In this document: positions 33,303 to 41,269 of the stretch, piece after piece
How the letters are laid out: each line of letters starts with the position of its first letter
Numbering within the stretch: position 1 is the stretch's first letter
NCBI GenBank assembly: GCA_044359955.1
Contig: JBIKLF010000002.1
Location: 219,864-283,863 of the forward strand
Origin: JACTMZ01 sp044359955
GTDB taxonomy: Bacteria; Verrucomicrobiota; Verrucomicrobiia; Chthoniobacterales; JACTMZ01
Reading direction: 5' to 3'
Length of the DNA stretch: 64,000 bases
The notes under the pieces: generated by a model
The model's database searches: none
What the model saw: the letters and a program-made list of their open reading frames with translations, nothing else
What the model was told of the DNA's origin: nothing
Translations under genes and position numbers: made by a program

Positions 33303-34151
33303 TCAGGATGGGCTGAAGCCGGGTTGGGTGCGAAGCCAGGTGAGGGTTTCGTTGACGCCTTCTTGAAGGGAGATCTTGGGCGCACCGAGGACGGTGTAGG
33401 TTTTGTCCATGGGGGTGATGTAGTCGGTGACCATGCTGCGGTATCTGGATGACGTGATGTAGAAGGGTTTGCCGGTGAGGGCGGTGATGAGGTCGCCGGC
33501 GAGGCCGGCGGCGCGGAGGATGGGGCGAGGGACTTTGCGGGCGGGTTGGCCCTTCAAGCCCTCACAGAAGGCATTGGCCCAATGGTAGATGTCGGCGGGC
33601 GGATCGCCGACGTAGAATGTTTGGCGGTCGATTTTCTCGGCGGGCTGTTCGAGGAAGCCGACCATTTGGTCGGCGACATTGCCGACGTAGCCGTAGCAGC
33701 GCACGACGGGTTGACCGGCGGGGTGCACGTAGAGGCCTTTTTGCGCGATGCGCCAGAATTCCTGCGGGTAGCGCGGGTGCCAGGGGCCCCAGATGTTGGT
33801 CGGGCGCACCATGACCCACTCGCAAGGCAAGTCGGCGCGGCGGGTTTCTTGTTCGGTGATGACTTTGCTTTGTCCGTAAACCGTGGCGGGAAAGTAGTCC
33901 TCGTCGTGGGTGGGGAGGCGTCCGGGTCCGCAAACAAATTGCGAGGAGCACATGAGCATGCGCCGGATCGACGGGGTGGCTTGGACGGCAGAGAGGAAAT
34001 TGCGCGTCCCTTGGGTGTTGGCACGGAAGCCGGTCTCGGCGGTCGTTTTTTCGTCCATCTCGGTCCGGGCAGCGAGGTGCATGACTTGGTGCGGGGCAAA
34101 TTCGGTCATGGTCTGCCGCAGCAGGTCGGCATTCAGGATATCGATCTTGCG
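33303..34151 (-). pseudogene. NAD-dependent epimerase/dehydratase lacking its N-terminus
   Basis: About 282 residues of an extended short-chain dehydrogenase: LRQTMTEFAPHQVMHLAART, MCSSQFVCGPG with the serine, YGQSKVITEQ carrying the YxxxK pair, RPTNIWGPWHPRYPQEFWRI, and the end TWLRTQPGFSPS. The first 45-50 residues with the GxxGxxG dinucleotide loop are missing; upstream of about 34151 the frame passes into a scrap of the same gene (TRKVHRSF) and then a hairpin. Without the loop it should not bind NAD. It is the longest of a series of fragments of this gene in the island and differs from the intact epimerase at 37870. Confidence 0.82.
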
Positions 34152-34213
34152 CCAGAAGGACCGATGGACTTTGCGGGTGTAGGTGATTTCGGATGGGGGC
34201 GAGGAATAAAAAA

Positions 34214-34236
34214 CGCCGGGCTTTTGGGGCCCGGCG
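34214..34236 (-). terminator. Terminator-like hairpin, minus strand
   Basis: CGCCGGGC, loop TTTTGGG, GCCCGGCG, followed by T7 on the minus strand (A7 at 34207-34213). Unlike the other copies it stands upstream, not downstream, of an epimerase sequence. Confidence 0.68.
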
Positions 34237-34246
34237 GAAGTAGACG

Positions 34247-34278
34247 ACACAAGGACATTTTGCCAAATGTCCTTGTGT
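34247..34278. promoter_or_regulatory. Solo palindrome, family A
   Basis: Perfect arms ACACAAGGACATTT around TGCC. Same duplicated block as 27407-27438, but with restored symmetry in the outer bases, which hints at selection for a palindrome or gene conversion. Confidence 0.74.
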
Positions 34279-34542
34279 TAGGTTATGGGGTGGGGAGTAG
34301 GGGAAAGTATGAAGTGTGAATTATGAAGGATGAAGTGGGAAGGAGACCGGAAAGCTGAAAGCGGAGACCGGAGAGGGGGACTCGAAGGGTGATTCGCGTT
34401 CGCCGTGACGAACGTCTCCCGCCTTCATTTGCTTGCGGGTCGCCTCGGCGACTAAACTGGATGGCGAGACGGCGTGACAAGAGTCCGCCTTTGCGTTGGA
34501 TGCTTATGGAGGGACAAGGGCGGGTTGGGTGCGGAGTTTTCA

Positions 34543-34574
34543 ACTGTTGGACAGTTTGCCAATTGTCCAACAGT
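34543..34574. promoter_or_regulatory. Solo palindrome, family B (matches regulator at 37457)
   Basis: ACTGTTGGACAGTT, TGCC, AATTGTCCAACAGT, base for base the same as the palindrome behind the regulator gene (37744-37775). Epimerase 3-prime scraps (CGGGTTGGGTGCGG) lie on both sides, at 34520 and 34602. Confidence 0.75.
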
Positions 34575-34734
34575 GCGGCGGAGGTCAGGAGGGTTTGAAG
34601 GCGGGTTGGGTGCGGGGCAAGGGAAGTTGTGGCGGGTGGCTAGTAAAAGGTAAAAAGTGAGTGTTGCCGCGCCTTTGGCGATTGTCGTGATTCGTTGGCA
34701 AATGCCGGCAGACGTGTGCTAAGGTGTGCGGACT

Positions 34735-34842
34735 GTGAGCAAGCGGAAGATTTTGGTTTTGTGCGCATGTGCCGCCGCCGCACCACGGGCAGAGTGTGAT
34801 GGTGCAGGTGATGCTGGAGGGATTGCGGGGGTGCGTGAAGTT
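34735..34842 (+). pseudogene. N-terminal scrap of a family 4 glycosyltransferase
   Basis: Starts VSKRKILVL and, one base out of frame, continues HVPPPHHGQSVMVQVMLEGL, the N-terminal motif seen at 24635 and in the intact gene at 38857. It is both truncated and frameshifted. The next gene begins 35 bases on. Confidence 0.7.
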
Positions 34843-34876
34843 TCAAAGATTTTGACCAGTTTTTGTTTGCTGTGTT

Positions 34877-36574
34877 TTGCGTTTGGGGAAAAGCGTTTCT
34901 GAGCTAAGAAAAGGCGTGCTCGAACTTTTGCCGAATTTGCTTTTGGCCGCACTGGCGGTTTTCGGTTCCGGGCGTGTTTTCAAGTGGTGGCGCGGGGCGA
35001 TGGGTGCCGAACCTTTGCTATGGGAGGGGTTCAGTGGCCTGGCGGGCATGGTGTTGCTGGCAACCTTGGCGGGCTTGATCAACGTATTTGCGCCGCTATC
35101 CGTCTTTGCAGCCTGGATCGTTATTCCTTTTGCGGTGATGGGCGCTTGGATGCTCGTGCGCCAAACCAGTCTGGACTTTTGTTTGATCTTCTTTGGCTTG
35201 CTGTTCCTTGCTGCTGTCTTGGGTTCGCGGTGGCCGTTGCATGGCGACACCGGGTTATACCATCAGCAGGCGGTGATCTGGATGTCGGAGACCGCTTTGC
35301 CTTACGGGCTGGCCAATCTGCACGGGCGGTTTGGTTTTAATTCCGCGTGGTGGAGTTTGATGGCGCTGTTCCAGATGCCGTGGATGGAGCGGGGGGCGTC
35401 CATGAATGTGGCCACGCCGCTACTCTGTGTGTTTTCCGGATTGCTCTTCGTTGGTGCGGTGCGGAGTGCGTGGAATACGGGACTGAATGTGGCAGTCGTG
35501 CTGTTAATGGCCGGTGGCTATCTGTGGTTTCGACAGATGAGCGGGGCCAACAATCCGTCTTTGAGCACAGATGCCCCGGCGAATCTTTTCATTCTGGCGT
35601 CGGCCGCCGCACTTTTATTGTGGAGGCAGGAGAAGTTGCCGCAATTGTTGCTCATGTGGGCCATCCTTGCGGCAGGCGCGGCGGCTTGGAAACTAACCGG
35701 GTTGCCATGGTTGGCCGCCAGTGCCCTAGCGGTGGGATGGTATACCATCGTGGGCATGCGCGAGCGCGACGCCGCATGTAGCTGGTACCAAGTCTGGCCG
35801 GGTGTGTTGGCCGCATTCGCCATTCTTGGGGTCAATGCTTTACGGGGAGTTATAGTGTCCGGGTATCCTTTCTATCCGCTCAAGCTGGCCGGATTTGCGA
35901 CATTACCTTGGGTGGTTCGACCGGAGACTATAGGCGGTGATACCGAGGGTATAAGGAACTGGCCGACGCGCGGTGAGGCGTCGGGATGGTTTGAATTCCT
36001 CGGCAACTGGATCGAGAACCAATACGGACTGACGAATGTTATCACGGCGACCCTGCTGTCGATGGCCGCGGCGACCCTGTTGGTCTTTGCTGGACGGCGC
36101 GGAAGGTCCGAGGTGCGCTGGGCGCTGGCGGACACGGCCCCGGTGGCCCTTGCGGCAGGAATTGGTTTGGCCGTCTGTTTTGCGTTTGCTCCGGCCTTAC
36201 GATTTGTCTCCGGCTACTTTTTCGTCCTTGTCGGCTGTCTGTTGGGGCTGGGACTGGGTGCGTCGTTGCGGCCGACTTGTTCACTTTGGCGCGGGCGCGT
36301 TGCGGCCGTTGTGGCTGTCCTCTTTGCCGTATTGCCAAATTTCCGGGGTCTGTCGGCCCGTTCCATTGAGTGGCGCACGATTCCGTCTGCTCCGGAGACA
36401 GCGGTAGGGCTGAGTATCCGCACAACGGCCCAAGGCGAGCCAATCAAGATAGGCTTCGCGTGGAATGCCGAGCCTCCGGCCACACCCAATTTCAACCCAA
36501 GGCTCGTCACGGTAAGAGATGAAAACGGTGCCATCTACGGGTTCCGCGCAGGGCCGGAGCAAACAGGCCCGTAG
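34877..36574 (+). CDS. Polytopic membrane protein, LIC_10190-like
   Basis: 565 residues with about twelve membrane helices, from LLPNLLLAALAVFGSG to VAAVVAVLFAVLPNF. The segment HGDTGLYHQQAVIWM followed by GLANLHGRFGFNSAWWSLMA is characteristic of LIC_10190-type membrane proteins found in polysaccharide loci, thought to be glycosyltransferase-like because of the acidic D-T pair in the first large loop. The start may be the TTG at 34877 or an internal GTG at 34916; no ATG with a good ribosome-binding site is near. It converges with the GT2 gene behind it. Confidence 0.7.
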   Translation: MRLGKSVSELRKGVLELLPNLLLAALAVFGSGRVFKWWRGAMGAEPLLWEGFSGLAGMVLLATLAGLINVFAPLSVFAAWIVIPFAVMGAWMLVRQTSLDFCLIFFGLLFLAAVLGSRWPLHGDTGLYHQQAVIWMSETALPYGLANLHGRFGFNSAWWSLMALFQMPWMERGASMNVATPLLCVFSGLLFVGAVRSAWNTGLNVAVVLLMAGGYLWFRQMSGANNPSLSTDAPANLFILASAAALLLWRQEKLPQLLLMWAILAAGAAAWKLTGLPWLAASALAVGWYTIVGMRERDAACSWYQVWPGVLAAFAILGVNALRGVIVSGYPFYPLKLAGFATLPWVVRPETIGGDTEGIRNWPTRGEASGWFEFLGNWIENQYGLTNVITATLLSMAAATLLVFAGRRGRSEVRWALADTAPVALAAGIGLAVCFAFAPALRFVSGYFFVLVGCLLGLGLGASLRPTCSLWRGRVAAVVAVLFAVLPNFRGLSARSIEWRTIPSAPETAVGLSIRTTAQGEPIKIGFAWNAEPPATPNFNPRLVTVRDENGAIYGFRAGPEQTGP

Positions 36575-36584
36575 GATCCCGAGT

Positions 36585-37343
36585 TTAATCGGGGAGCAGG
36601 CCGTATCGGAGGATACACCGCACGGCGCTGATGCCATCCTTCCAACCGATTTTTTTCCCCTCGGTGTAGGTGCGGCCGCGGTAGCTCACGCTGACCTCGA
36701 AGACACGCACTTTGCGGCGGGCCACTTTGGCGACCACCTCGGGTTCAAAGCCGAAGCGATTTTCTTTGAGGTTCAGATTTTGGATGACCTCGCGTCGGAA
36801 GGCTTTGTATCCACATTCCATGTCCGTGAGGTTCAGGTTGGTGAAGATATTGGACAACAGCGTCAGGCCCTTGTTGGCCACCGAGTGCCAAAAATACAGC
36901 ACGCGGTGAGCTTGGGACCCGATAAAGCGGGAACCGAACACGACATCCGCCTGCCCTTTCATGATCGGCTCGAGCAAAGTGCCATACTCGGCCGGGTCAT
37001 ACTCAAGGTCGGCGTCTTGGACGATGATCACGGCCGCGTCGGCCGCGGCGAAACCCGTGTGCACCGCCGCTCCCTTGCCTCGATTGACCTCATGACGGAA
37101 AATCCGCAGCGCGGGCTGCACCGGTCCGCGCGATCCCGGCGGTGGAGGGCAGGCCGCGGCCAACTCCTGGAGAATCTTCCAAGTTCCGTCGGTCGACCCA
37201 TCATCCACGACCACCAACTCGGCCACCTGCGGCTGCCGGAGGATTGCCTGGATCACGTCGGCCACCGTCCGGTCCTCGTTATAGACCGGCATGACGACGC
37301 TCAACAGACGTGCTGGCGGCTCGGTTTCTCCCATGGCGGGCAT
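36585..37343 (-). CDS. Family 2 glycosyltransferase, dolichol-phosphate-mannose synthase type
   Basis: 252 residues: LLSVVMPVYNEDRTVADVIQ, VVVDDGSTDGTW, EVNRGKGAAVHTGFAAA and VIIVQDADLEYDP are the successive motifs of the DPM1/GtrB group, with the DAD metal motif. GYKAFRREVI and GRTYTEGKKIGWKDG complete the family. It transfers a sugar from a nucleotide donor to a lipid phosphate at the inner face of the membrane. No membrane helices follow. A loop reading ACPPPPGSRGPVQP between the two halves looks like an insertion relative to relatives. Confidence 0.87.
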   Translation of the reverse strand: MPAMGETEPPARLLSVVMPVYNEDRTVADVIQAILRQPQVAELVVVDDGSTDGTWKILQELAAACPPPPGSRGPVQPALRIFRHEVNRGKGAAVHTGFAAADAAVIIVQDADLEYDPAEYGTLLEPIMKGQADVVFGSRFIGSQAHRVLYFWHSVANKGLTLLSNIFTNLNLTDMECGYKAFRREVIQNLNLKENRFGFEPEVVAKVARRKVRVFEVSVSYRGRTYTEGKKIGWKDGISAVRCILRYGLLPD

Positions 37344-37409
37344 GACGCGTCTGTAATATCCGTCCGGCCAGATTCGGTAAACAAAAAGACCATACGGCTG
37401 GCCGCGGCT

Positions 37410-37441
37410 ATGAACAGACAGTTGGCAAATAGTCCAACAAT
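37410..37441. promoter_or_regulatory. Degenerate palindrome upstream of ArsR-type gene, family B
   Basis: GACAGTT-GGCA-AATAGTCCAACA: spacer and inner bases agree with family B, the outer left arm (ATGAACA) does not. It ends 15 bases before the ATG at 37457. If it is the operator, only one half-site is strong. Confidence 0.6.
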
Positions 37442-37456
37442 TGCCATTATTCCCTT

Positions 37457-37744
37457 ATGGGTGCGCATGATCGTGGACGGGCGCGGATGACGGCCGCGCT
37501 GGGCAATCATCGCCGGATCGAGATCGTCCGTTTATTGCGCAAGAATCCCCTGCAATGCGTGGATGAAATCGCGGACGCCTGCAAGATCGACAAATCGACG
37601 GCGAGCGAGCATTTGCGGCGCCTCCACGAAGGCGGCATGATCGGGAAGAAATACAAAGGACGCCGGGTTCTTTTGACGGCCACCAAACGCGCGTCGGCCA
37701 TGCTACGGGCCATCGATCTTTTGTGGGGCGCTGCGGCGGATTGA
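37457..37744 (+). CDS. ArsR-type winged-helix regulator B
   Basis: 95 residues, the close paralogue of the regulator at 6390: ALGNHRRIEIVRLLRKNP, CVDEIADACKIDKSTASEHL, RRLHEGGMIGKKYKGRRVLL and the end LRAIDLLWG. The recognition-helix segment reads KSTASEHLRRLHEG against ISTASEHVRRLHEA in regulator A. It is flanked by family B palindromes, and the stop codon ends on the first base of the downstream one (37744), exactly as in cassette A. It is divergent from the GT2 gene at 36585-37343. Confidence 0.86.
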   Translation: MGAHDRGRARMTAALGNHRRIEIVRLLRKNPLQCVDEIADACKIDKSTASEHLRRLHEGGMIGKKYKGRRVLLTATKRASAMLRAIDLLWGAAAD

Positions 37745-37775
37745 CTGTTGGACAGTTTGCCAATTGTCCAACAGT
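37744..37775. promoter_or_regulatory. Palindrome downstream of ArsR-type gene, family B
   Basis: ACTGTTGGACAGTT, TGCC, AATTGTCCAACAGT, one mismatch between arms. The same sequence occurs at 34543-34574. It lies between two convergent units, the regulator and the epimerase gene with its terminator. Confidence 0.78.
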
Positions 37776-37818
37776 GCGTGGAGGGTCAGGGGGTGGTGGG
37801 TATTGAGGCAAACAAAAA

Positions 37819-37839
37819 CGCCGGGCGTGGAGCCCGGCG
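37819..37839 (-). terminator. Terminator of the epimerase gene
   Basis: CGCCGGGC, GTGGA, GCCCGGCG followed by T5 on the minus strand (A5 at 37814-37818), 30 bases behind the stop codon at 37870. This is the one copy of the island hairpin that sits behind an intact gene, so it is probably the ancestral arrangement. Confidence 0.8.
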
Positions 37840-37869
37840 TGGTGGAGGTTTAGGAATGTGTGGCGGCGG

Positions 37870-38802
37870 TCAGGACGGGTTGAAGCCGGGTTGGGTGTGG
37901 AGCCAGTTCCAGGTTTTAAGCAGGCCGTTGGTTAGGGATATGGATGGAGCCCAGGCTGTTGTCTGGTAAATTTTGGCAATATCCAAGACGTTGGTTTGGA
38001 CATCGGCTGGGTGGGGCGGAAGATATTCGATTTGAGCTGAGCATCCGATCACTTGCTCGATTGCCTGAATCAAGGTGGAGAGTTTGATGCCTTGACCGCT
38101 GCCGATGTTGTAAGGGCCGCTTGCGGTCGGGGTTTCCAAGAGGCCGGAGATGGCATCGGTCAGATCGGTGACGAAAAAGTAGTCTTTGGTCGCGCTGCCG
38201 TCGCCGTGAATTGTCAGGGTTTCACGTCGCGCAATTTTGGCCAGAGCCACGGCGACGATACCTTGGGGACTCAGAAAATTTTGACCGGGGCCATAGGGGT
38301 TTGAGGGGCGAACGATGAGGTGGCGGAAGCCCTGTTGTGTGGCGGCGACAGAGAGATATTTTTCCATGGCCAGCTTGGACGCCCCATAGACCGAGATCGG
38401 GTTGGTCGGGGCGCTTTCAGGAATCGGCATGGTGTCTTGCGGGCCATAGACCGCACCGCCTGAGGAGAAGAGCGTGAATTCATCCGCGCCAGAGCGGGTG
38501 GCGGCCTCGAGCAAACCGACGAAGAGGGAAATGTTGCCGACAAAACTCTCGGGTGAAGCCTCGGCGGATGGAGCCTTACTTGCTTCGTGAGCCAGGTAAA
38601 CAAACCGCCGATAGTCACGAAAAGCCACCGACCGCAGGTCCTGGTCGCGCAGGTCGCCGGTGAATGCTTCTGCCGCCGGAGAGTTGGCGGGCGGCGTGGA
38701 TCGGTCGAGGATGCCCACGTGATAGCCCTTGGCGTGGAGAGCTTGGGCCAGATTTGTGCCGAGGAAGCCGGAGCCACCGACCAGTAATATTTTTTTCACC
38801 AT
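37870..38802 (-). CDS. NAD-dependent epimerase/dehydratase
   Basis: 310 residues starting MVKKILLVGGSGFLGTNLAQ with the complete GxxGxxG loop. Then YLAHEASKA, TLFSSGGAVYGP with the catalytic Ser, VYGASKLAMEKY with YxxxK, and RPSNPYGPGQN. This is a nucleotide-sugar 4-epimerase or dehydratase of the GalE/RmlB superfamily (UDP-glucose 4-epimerase type is likely, but not provable here). Its C-terminus NWLHTQPGFNPS matches the recurrent end TWLRTQPGFSPS of the fragments in the island. I use the ATG at 38802. It is divergent from the GT4 gene at 38857, with a 54-base shared promoter region. Confidence 0.85.
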   Translation of the reverse strand: MVKKILLVGGSGFLGTNLAQALHAKGYHVGILDRSTPPANSPAAEAFTGDLRDQDLRSVAFRDYRRFVYLAHEASKAPSAEASPESFVGNISLFVGLLEAATRSGADEFTLFSSGGAVYGPQDTMPIPESAPTNPISVYGASKLAMEKYLSVAATQQGFRHLIVRPSNPYGPGQNFLSPQGIVAVALAKIARRETLTIHGDGSATKDYFFVTDLTDAISGLLETPTASGPYNIGSGQGIKLSTLIQAIEQVIGCSAQIEYLPPHPADVQTNVLDIAKIYQTTAWAPSISLTNGLLKTWNWLHTQPGFNPS

Positions 38803-38856
38803 GACCTTAAGCTCGCCAAATAGGACCGCACGGATAGAAACGCTGGAAAAGAGATC

Positions 38857-40044
38857 ATGAGACTTCTGGTTGTCGCCCACATCCCACCGCCGCATCATGG
38901 GCAGAGCTACATCGTCGAGCAACTGCTGAATGGCTACCGGGATCGTCCTGATTTGGGCATCGTGTGCGATCACCTTGACGCCCGCTTTTCAAAAAGCGCG
39001 GATGACATTGGCAAGGGCGGTATAGCCAAAGTAATGCTCCTGGGAAGATATGCGATGGAGCTGCTGTTTTATGGAATTTTCCGGCGGCCGCAATTGATGT
39101 ATTACGTTCCTGCGCCCGGGAAACGGGTGGCGGTCTATCGGGATTGGGTATTGCTGGGCCTGGCCAAGCTTTTGGGATTAAAAACAGCATTCCACTGGCT
39201 GGCAGGTGGGTTGGATGCGTGGGTTACGGGCGAGGCAAAACCATGGGAGAGGTTTATTTCGGAGAAAATTTACGGCAGGGCAAAGCTCAGCGTGGTGCCG
39301 GTGAACAGCGAAAAAAATACGGCGGCCTATTTCCATCCGGAGGAGATCAGCATTATACCCACAGGCATACCGGACCCATGTGGGGACTTTGAGACCAGCC
39401 TCTTGCCGGTCCGCCGCAACCGCCTGGAGAAGAGAAGGCAAGCTGCCGGTTCCCTCGACCCGGTGGAATTCCGGTGTCTTTTCATGGCGCATTGCACGGC
39501 GGACAAAGGCTTATTTGACGCCATGGAGGCGGTTGGAGCAGCAAACAGAAAACTCATGCAGGGCGGTGCGGGGGTTTTTGTGACTCTCCATGTGTATGGA
39601 AGTTTTCTCACTGAAAAAGAGCGAGCAGTTTATGCAAGACTGGCCGACGAGCTGAATGCGGAGATGCAAGGCAACCTGCCTGGAAAGGATTTAGTTATAC
39701 AACACCTTGGATTTGTTGCGGGTGCGGAAAAAGACCGGGTGTTGCGCGAGGCCGATGTCCTGTGCTTTCCCACGTATTATGCAGCGGAAGTGATCCCGAC
39801 GGTCATTATCGATGCCATGGCCTACGGCTTGCCGGTGATCTCGACCGATTGGAGAGGGGTGCCGGAACTGTTGCCGTCCAAAGGATTAAAAACCTGCCCG
39901 ATCAAGAGGCCTGATGAGGTGGCACAGCGATTGCTGGAAGCTATTGAGTTTGCAGATTTTGGGGTTTATCGGGAAGCATTTCTGGCCAGATTTGAGGTCC
40001 ATCGATTTATCACCAGCATGGCGCAAGCCATGGTGGTAGGGTAG
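38857..40044 (+). CDS. Family 4 glycosyltransferase
   Basis: 395 residues. The N-terminus MRLLVVAHIPPPHHGQSYIV is the same type as the scraps at 24635 and 34735. The C-terminal donor domain shows HLGFVAGAEKDRVLREADVL, then EVIPTVIIDAMAYGLPVIST and GVPELL, the GT4 EX7E region (first Glu in AAEVIPTV). It is the first gene of a three-gene plus-strand run of glycosyltransferases, with 28-43 bases to the next one. Confidence 0.85.
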   Translation: MRLLVVAHIPPPHHGQSYIVEQLLNGYRDRPDLGIVCDHLDARFSKSADDIGKGGIAKVMLLGRYAMELLFYGIFRRPQLMYYVPAPGKRVAVYRDWVLLGLAKLLGLKTAFHWLAGGLDAWVTGEAKPWERFISEKIYGRAKLSVVPVNSEKNTAAYFHPEEISIIPTGIPDPCGDFETSLLPVRRNRLEKRRQAAGSLDPVEFRCLFMAHCTADKGLFDAMEAVGAANRKLMQGGAGVFVTLHVYGSFLTEKERAVYARLADELNAEMQGNLPGKDLVIQHLGFVAGAEKDRVLREADVLCFPTYYAAEVIPTVIIDAMAYGLPVISTDWRGVPELLPSKGLKTCPIKRPDEVAQRLLEAIEFADFGVYREAFLARFEVHRFITSMAQAMVVG

Positions 40045-40087
40045 CTTGCGATAGGGAAAGGCATTCTTAGAGATGAGCCGAAGTGTA

Positions 40088-41269
40088 ATGAGCGACAAAA
40101 AACTCCGTGTTTGCATGGTGGTGGCCTGTGCGAATGATGTTTCGGGCTCGTCGATGCGTGATGACGCCAGAATGTCACCGGTTTTGCATCCAGCGATCCA
40201 CAACCTTTTGGATGGGCTCAAGGATCGGCAAGACATCGAAGTAGAGGTCATTTATGGACGACAGAGCCCCGTGTCCGGTGAGGACCGCTGGGAAGGAAGC
40301 CTTCATTATGTCCCGGTGAAATATCGACCATGGCCCGTTCCTGGTATGGGGGGACCTTATTTGGCCAGAACGATGGCTCTGCTCAGGCATATCCGAAAAA
40401 CGAAGCCGGACTTGGTACATGGTCAAGGCACGGAAAGAGAGTCAGGGTTGGTGTCAGCTTTGTCGGGTCAGCCCTCGGTGTTAACGCTTCACGGAAACTT
40501 TCGGGAAATTTCCCGAAAAATTAAAGCATCATTTCTAAGCTATTACTCGCTGGCGGCGATGGTTGAAAAATTTTGTATACCGAGGGTGAGTGTGGTGCAC
40601 TGCATATCAAAACACACCGCCAAGACAGTCGTGGATACTGCGCAACAAACTGCGGTAATACCAAATGCGGTGCATGCCGAGTTCTTCGGAGCAAAGCGAC
40701 AGCCAACGAAATTTCCAACGGTTGTATGTGTTGCTGGCATCACTGAGTGGAAAAACCAACTCCTACTTATTCAAGCCAGCGAAATTTTGCAGAGATACTT
40801 TCCGGAGTGCAGGGTAATTTTTGTGGGAGAATGTAAAAAAGAAGCGGACTACGGAAAAAAGTTTCTCGAAGAGATTGAAAAAAGAGACTGGTGTCAGTGG
40901 CGGCCACCATGTGATCGCGATGAACTAATCAAAATATTGGGAGCAGCTACCTGTGTGGTGTTGCCATCTATAGAAGAAAATTTTGGTCTAGCTCTTGCCG
41001 AAGCCATGGCCATAGGAATACCCACATTAGGAGCAGATGCTGGTGGTATTCCTGATGTTTTGGATGATGGCAAAGCTGGTATTTTATTTGCACCAACATC
41101 AGCAGAGGATCTCGGACAAAAGCTGGTTGGTTTGCATACGGATGCGCAACTAGCTCAAGATCTTAGCGCGGCTGGACATAGCATTGCAGCTCAACGGTTT
41201 TCTATAGAAAAGATAGCCGCTGCTCATGTCGCGCTTTATCGAGACTTCAGGTCTCAAAGTTCGCAATGA
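40088..41269 (+). CDS. Family 4 glycosyltransferase
   Basis: 393 residues (five more from an upstream ATG at 40073). The GT-B layout is clear: LRVCMVVACANDVSGSSMRD at the start, HGQGTERESGLVSALSG, then VIPNAVHAEFF, and the donor motif LPSIEENFGLALAEAMAIGI then PTLGADAGGIPDVLDDG. Codon use from about 40500 on is visibly richer in A and T than in the preceding gene. Its last four bases overlap the next gene (ATGA), so they are co-translated. Confidence 0.88.
   Translation: MSDKKLRVCMVVACANDVSGSSMRDDARMSPVLHPAIHNLLDGLKDRQDIEVEVIYGRQSPVSGEDRWEGSLHYVPVKYRPWPVPGMGGPYLARTMALLRHIRKTKPDLVHGQGTERESGLVSALSGQPSVLTLHGNFREISRKIKASFLSYYSLAAMVEKFCIPRVSVVHCISKHTAKTVVDTAQQTAVIPNAVHAEFFGAKRQPTKFPTVVCVAGITEWKNQLLLIQASEILQRYFPECRVIFVGECKKEADYGKKFLEEIEKRDWCQWRPPCDRDELIKILGAATCVVLPSIEENFGLALAEAMAIGIPTLGADAGGIPDVLDDGKAGILFAPTSAEDLGQKLVGLHTDAQLAQDLSAAGHSIAAQRFSIEKIAAAHVALYRDFRSQSSQ

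Larger units (their letters stand above)
34158..34508. repeat. Duplicated block D1b (second copy of 27318-27665)
   Basis: Contains a terminator-like hairpin, a family A palindrome and R3 (34280-34505) with GGTCGCCTCGGCGACTAAACT at 34439. No gene is seen between 34152 and 34734. Confidence 0.78.

Noticed and set aside
20364..33310. CRISPR array
   Set aside because: Repeats are long, irregularly spaced and imperfect, with no short direct repeat-spacer pattern and no cas genes.
33303..34250. Intact epimerase of 315 residues
   Set aside because: The first 33 codons are hairpin and repeat sequence and the nucleotide-binding loop is missing, so I list it as truncated.
18600..34800. Integron-like cassette array (many toxin-antitoxin genes separated by repeats)
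   Set aside because: Genes point in both directions, no integrase is present, and the repeats lack paired attC-type RYYYAAC/GTTRRRY ends at regular gene boundaries.
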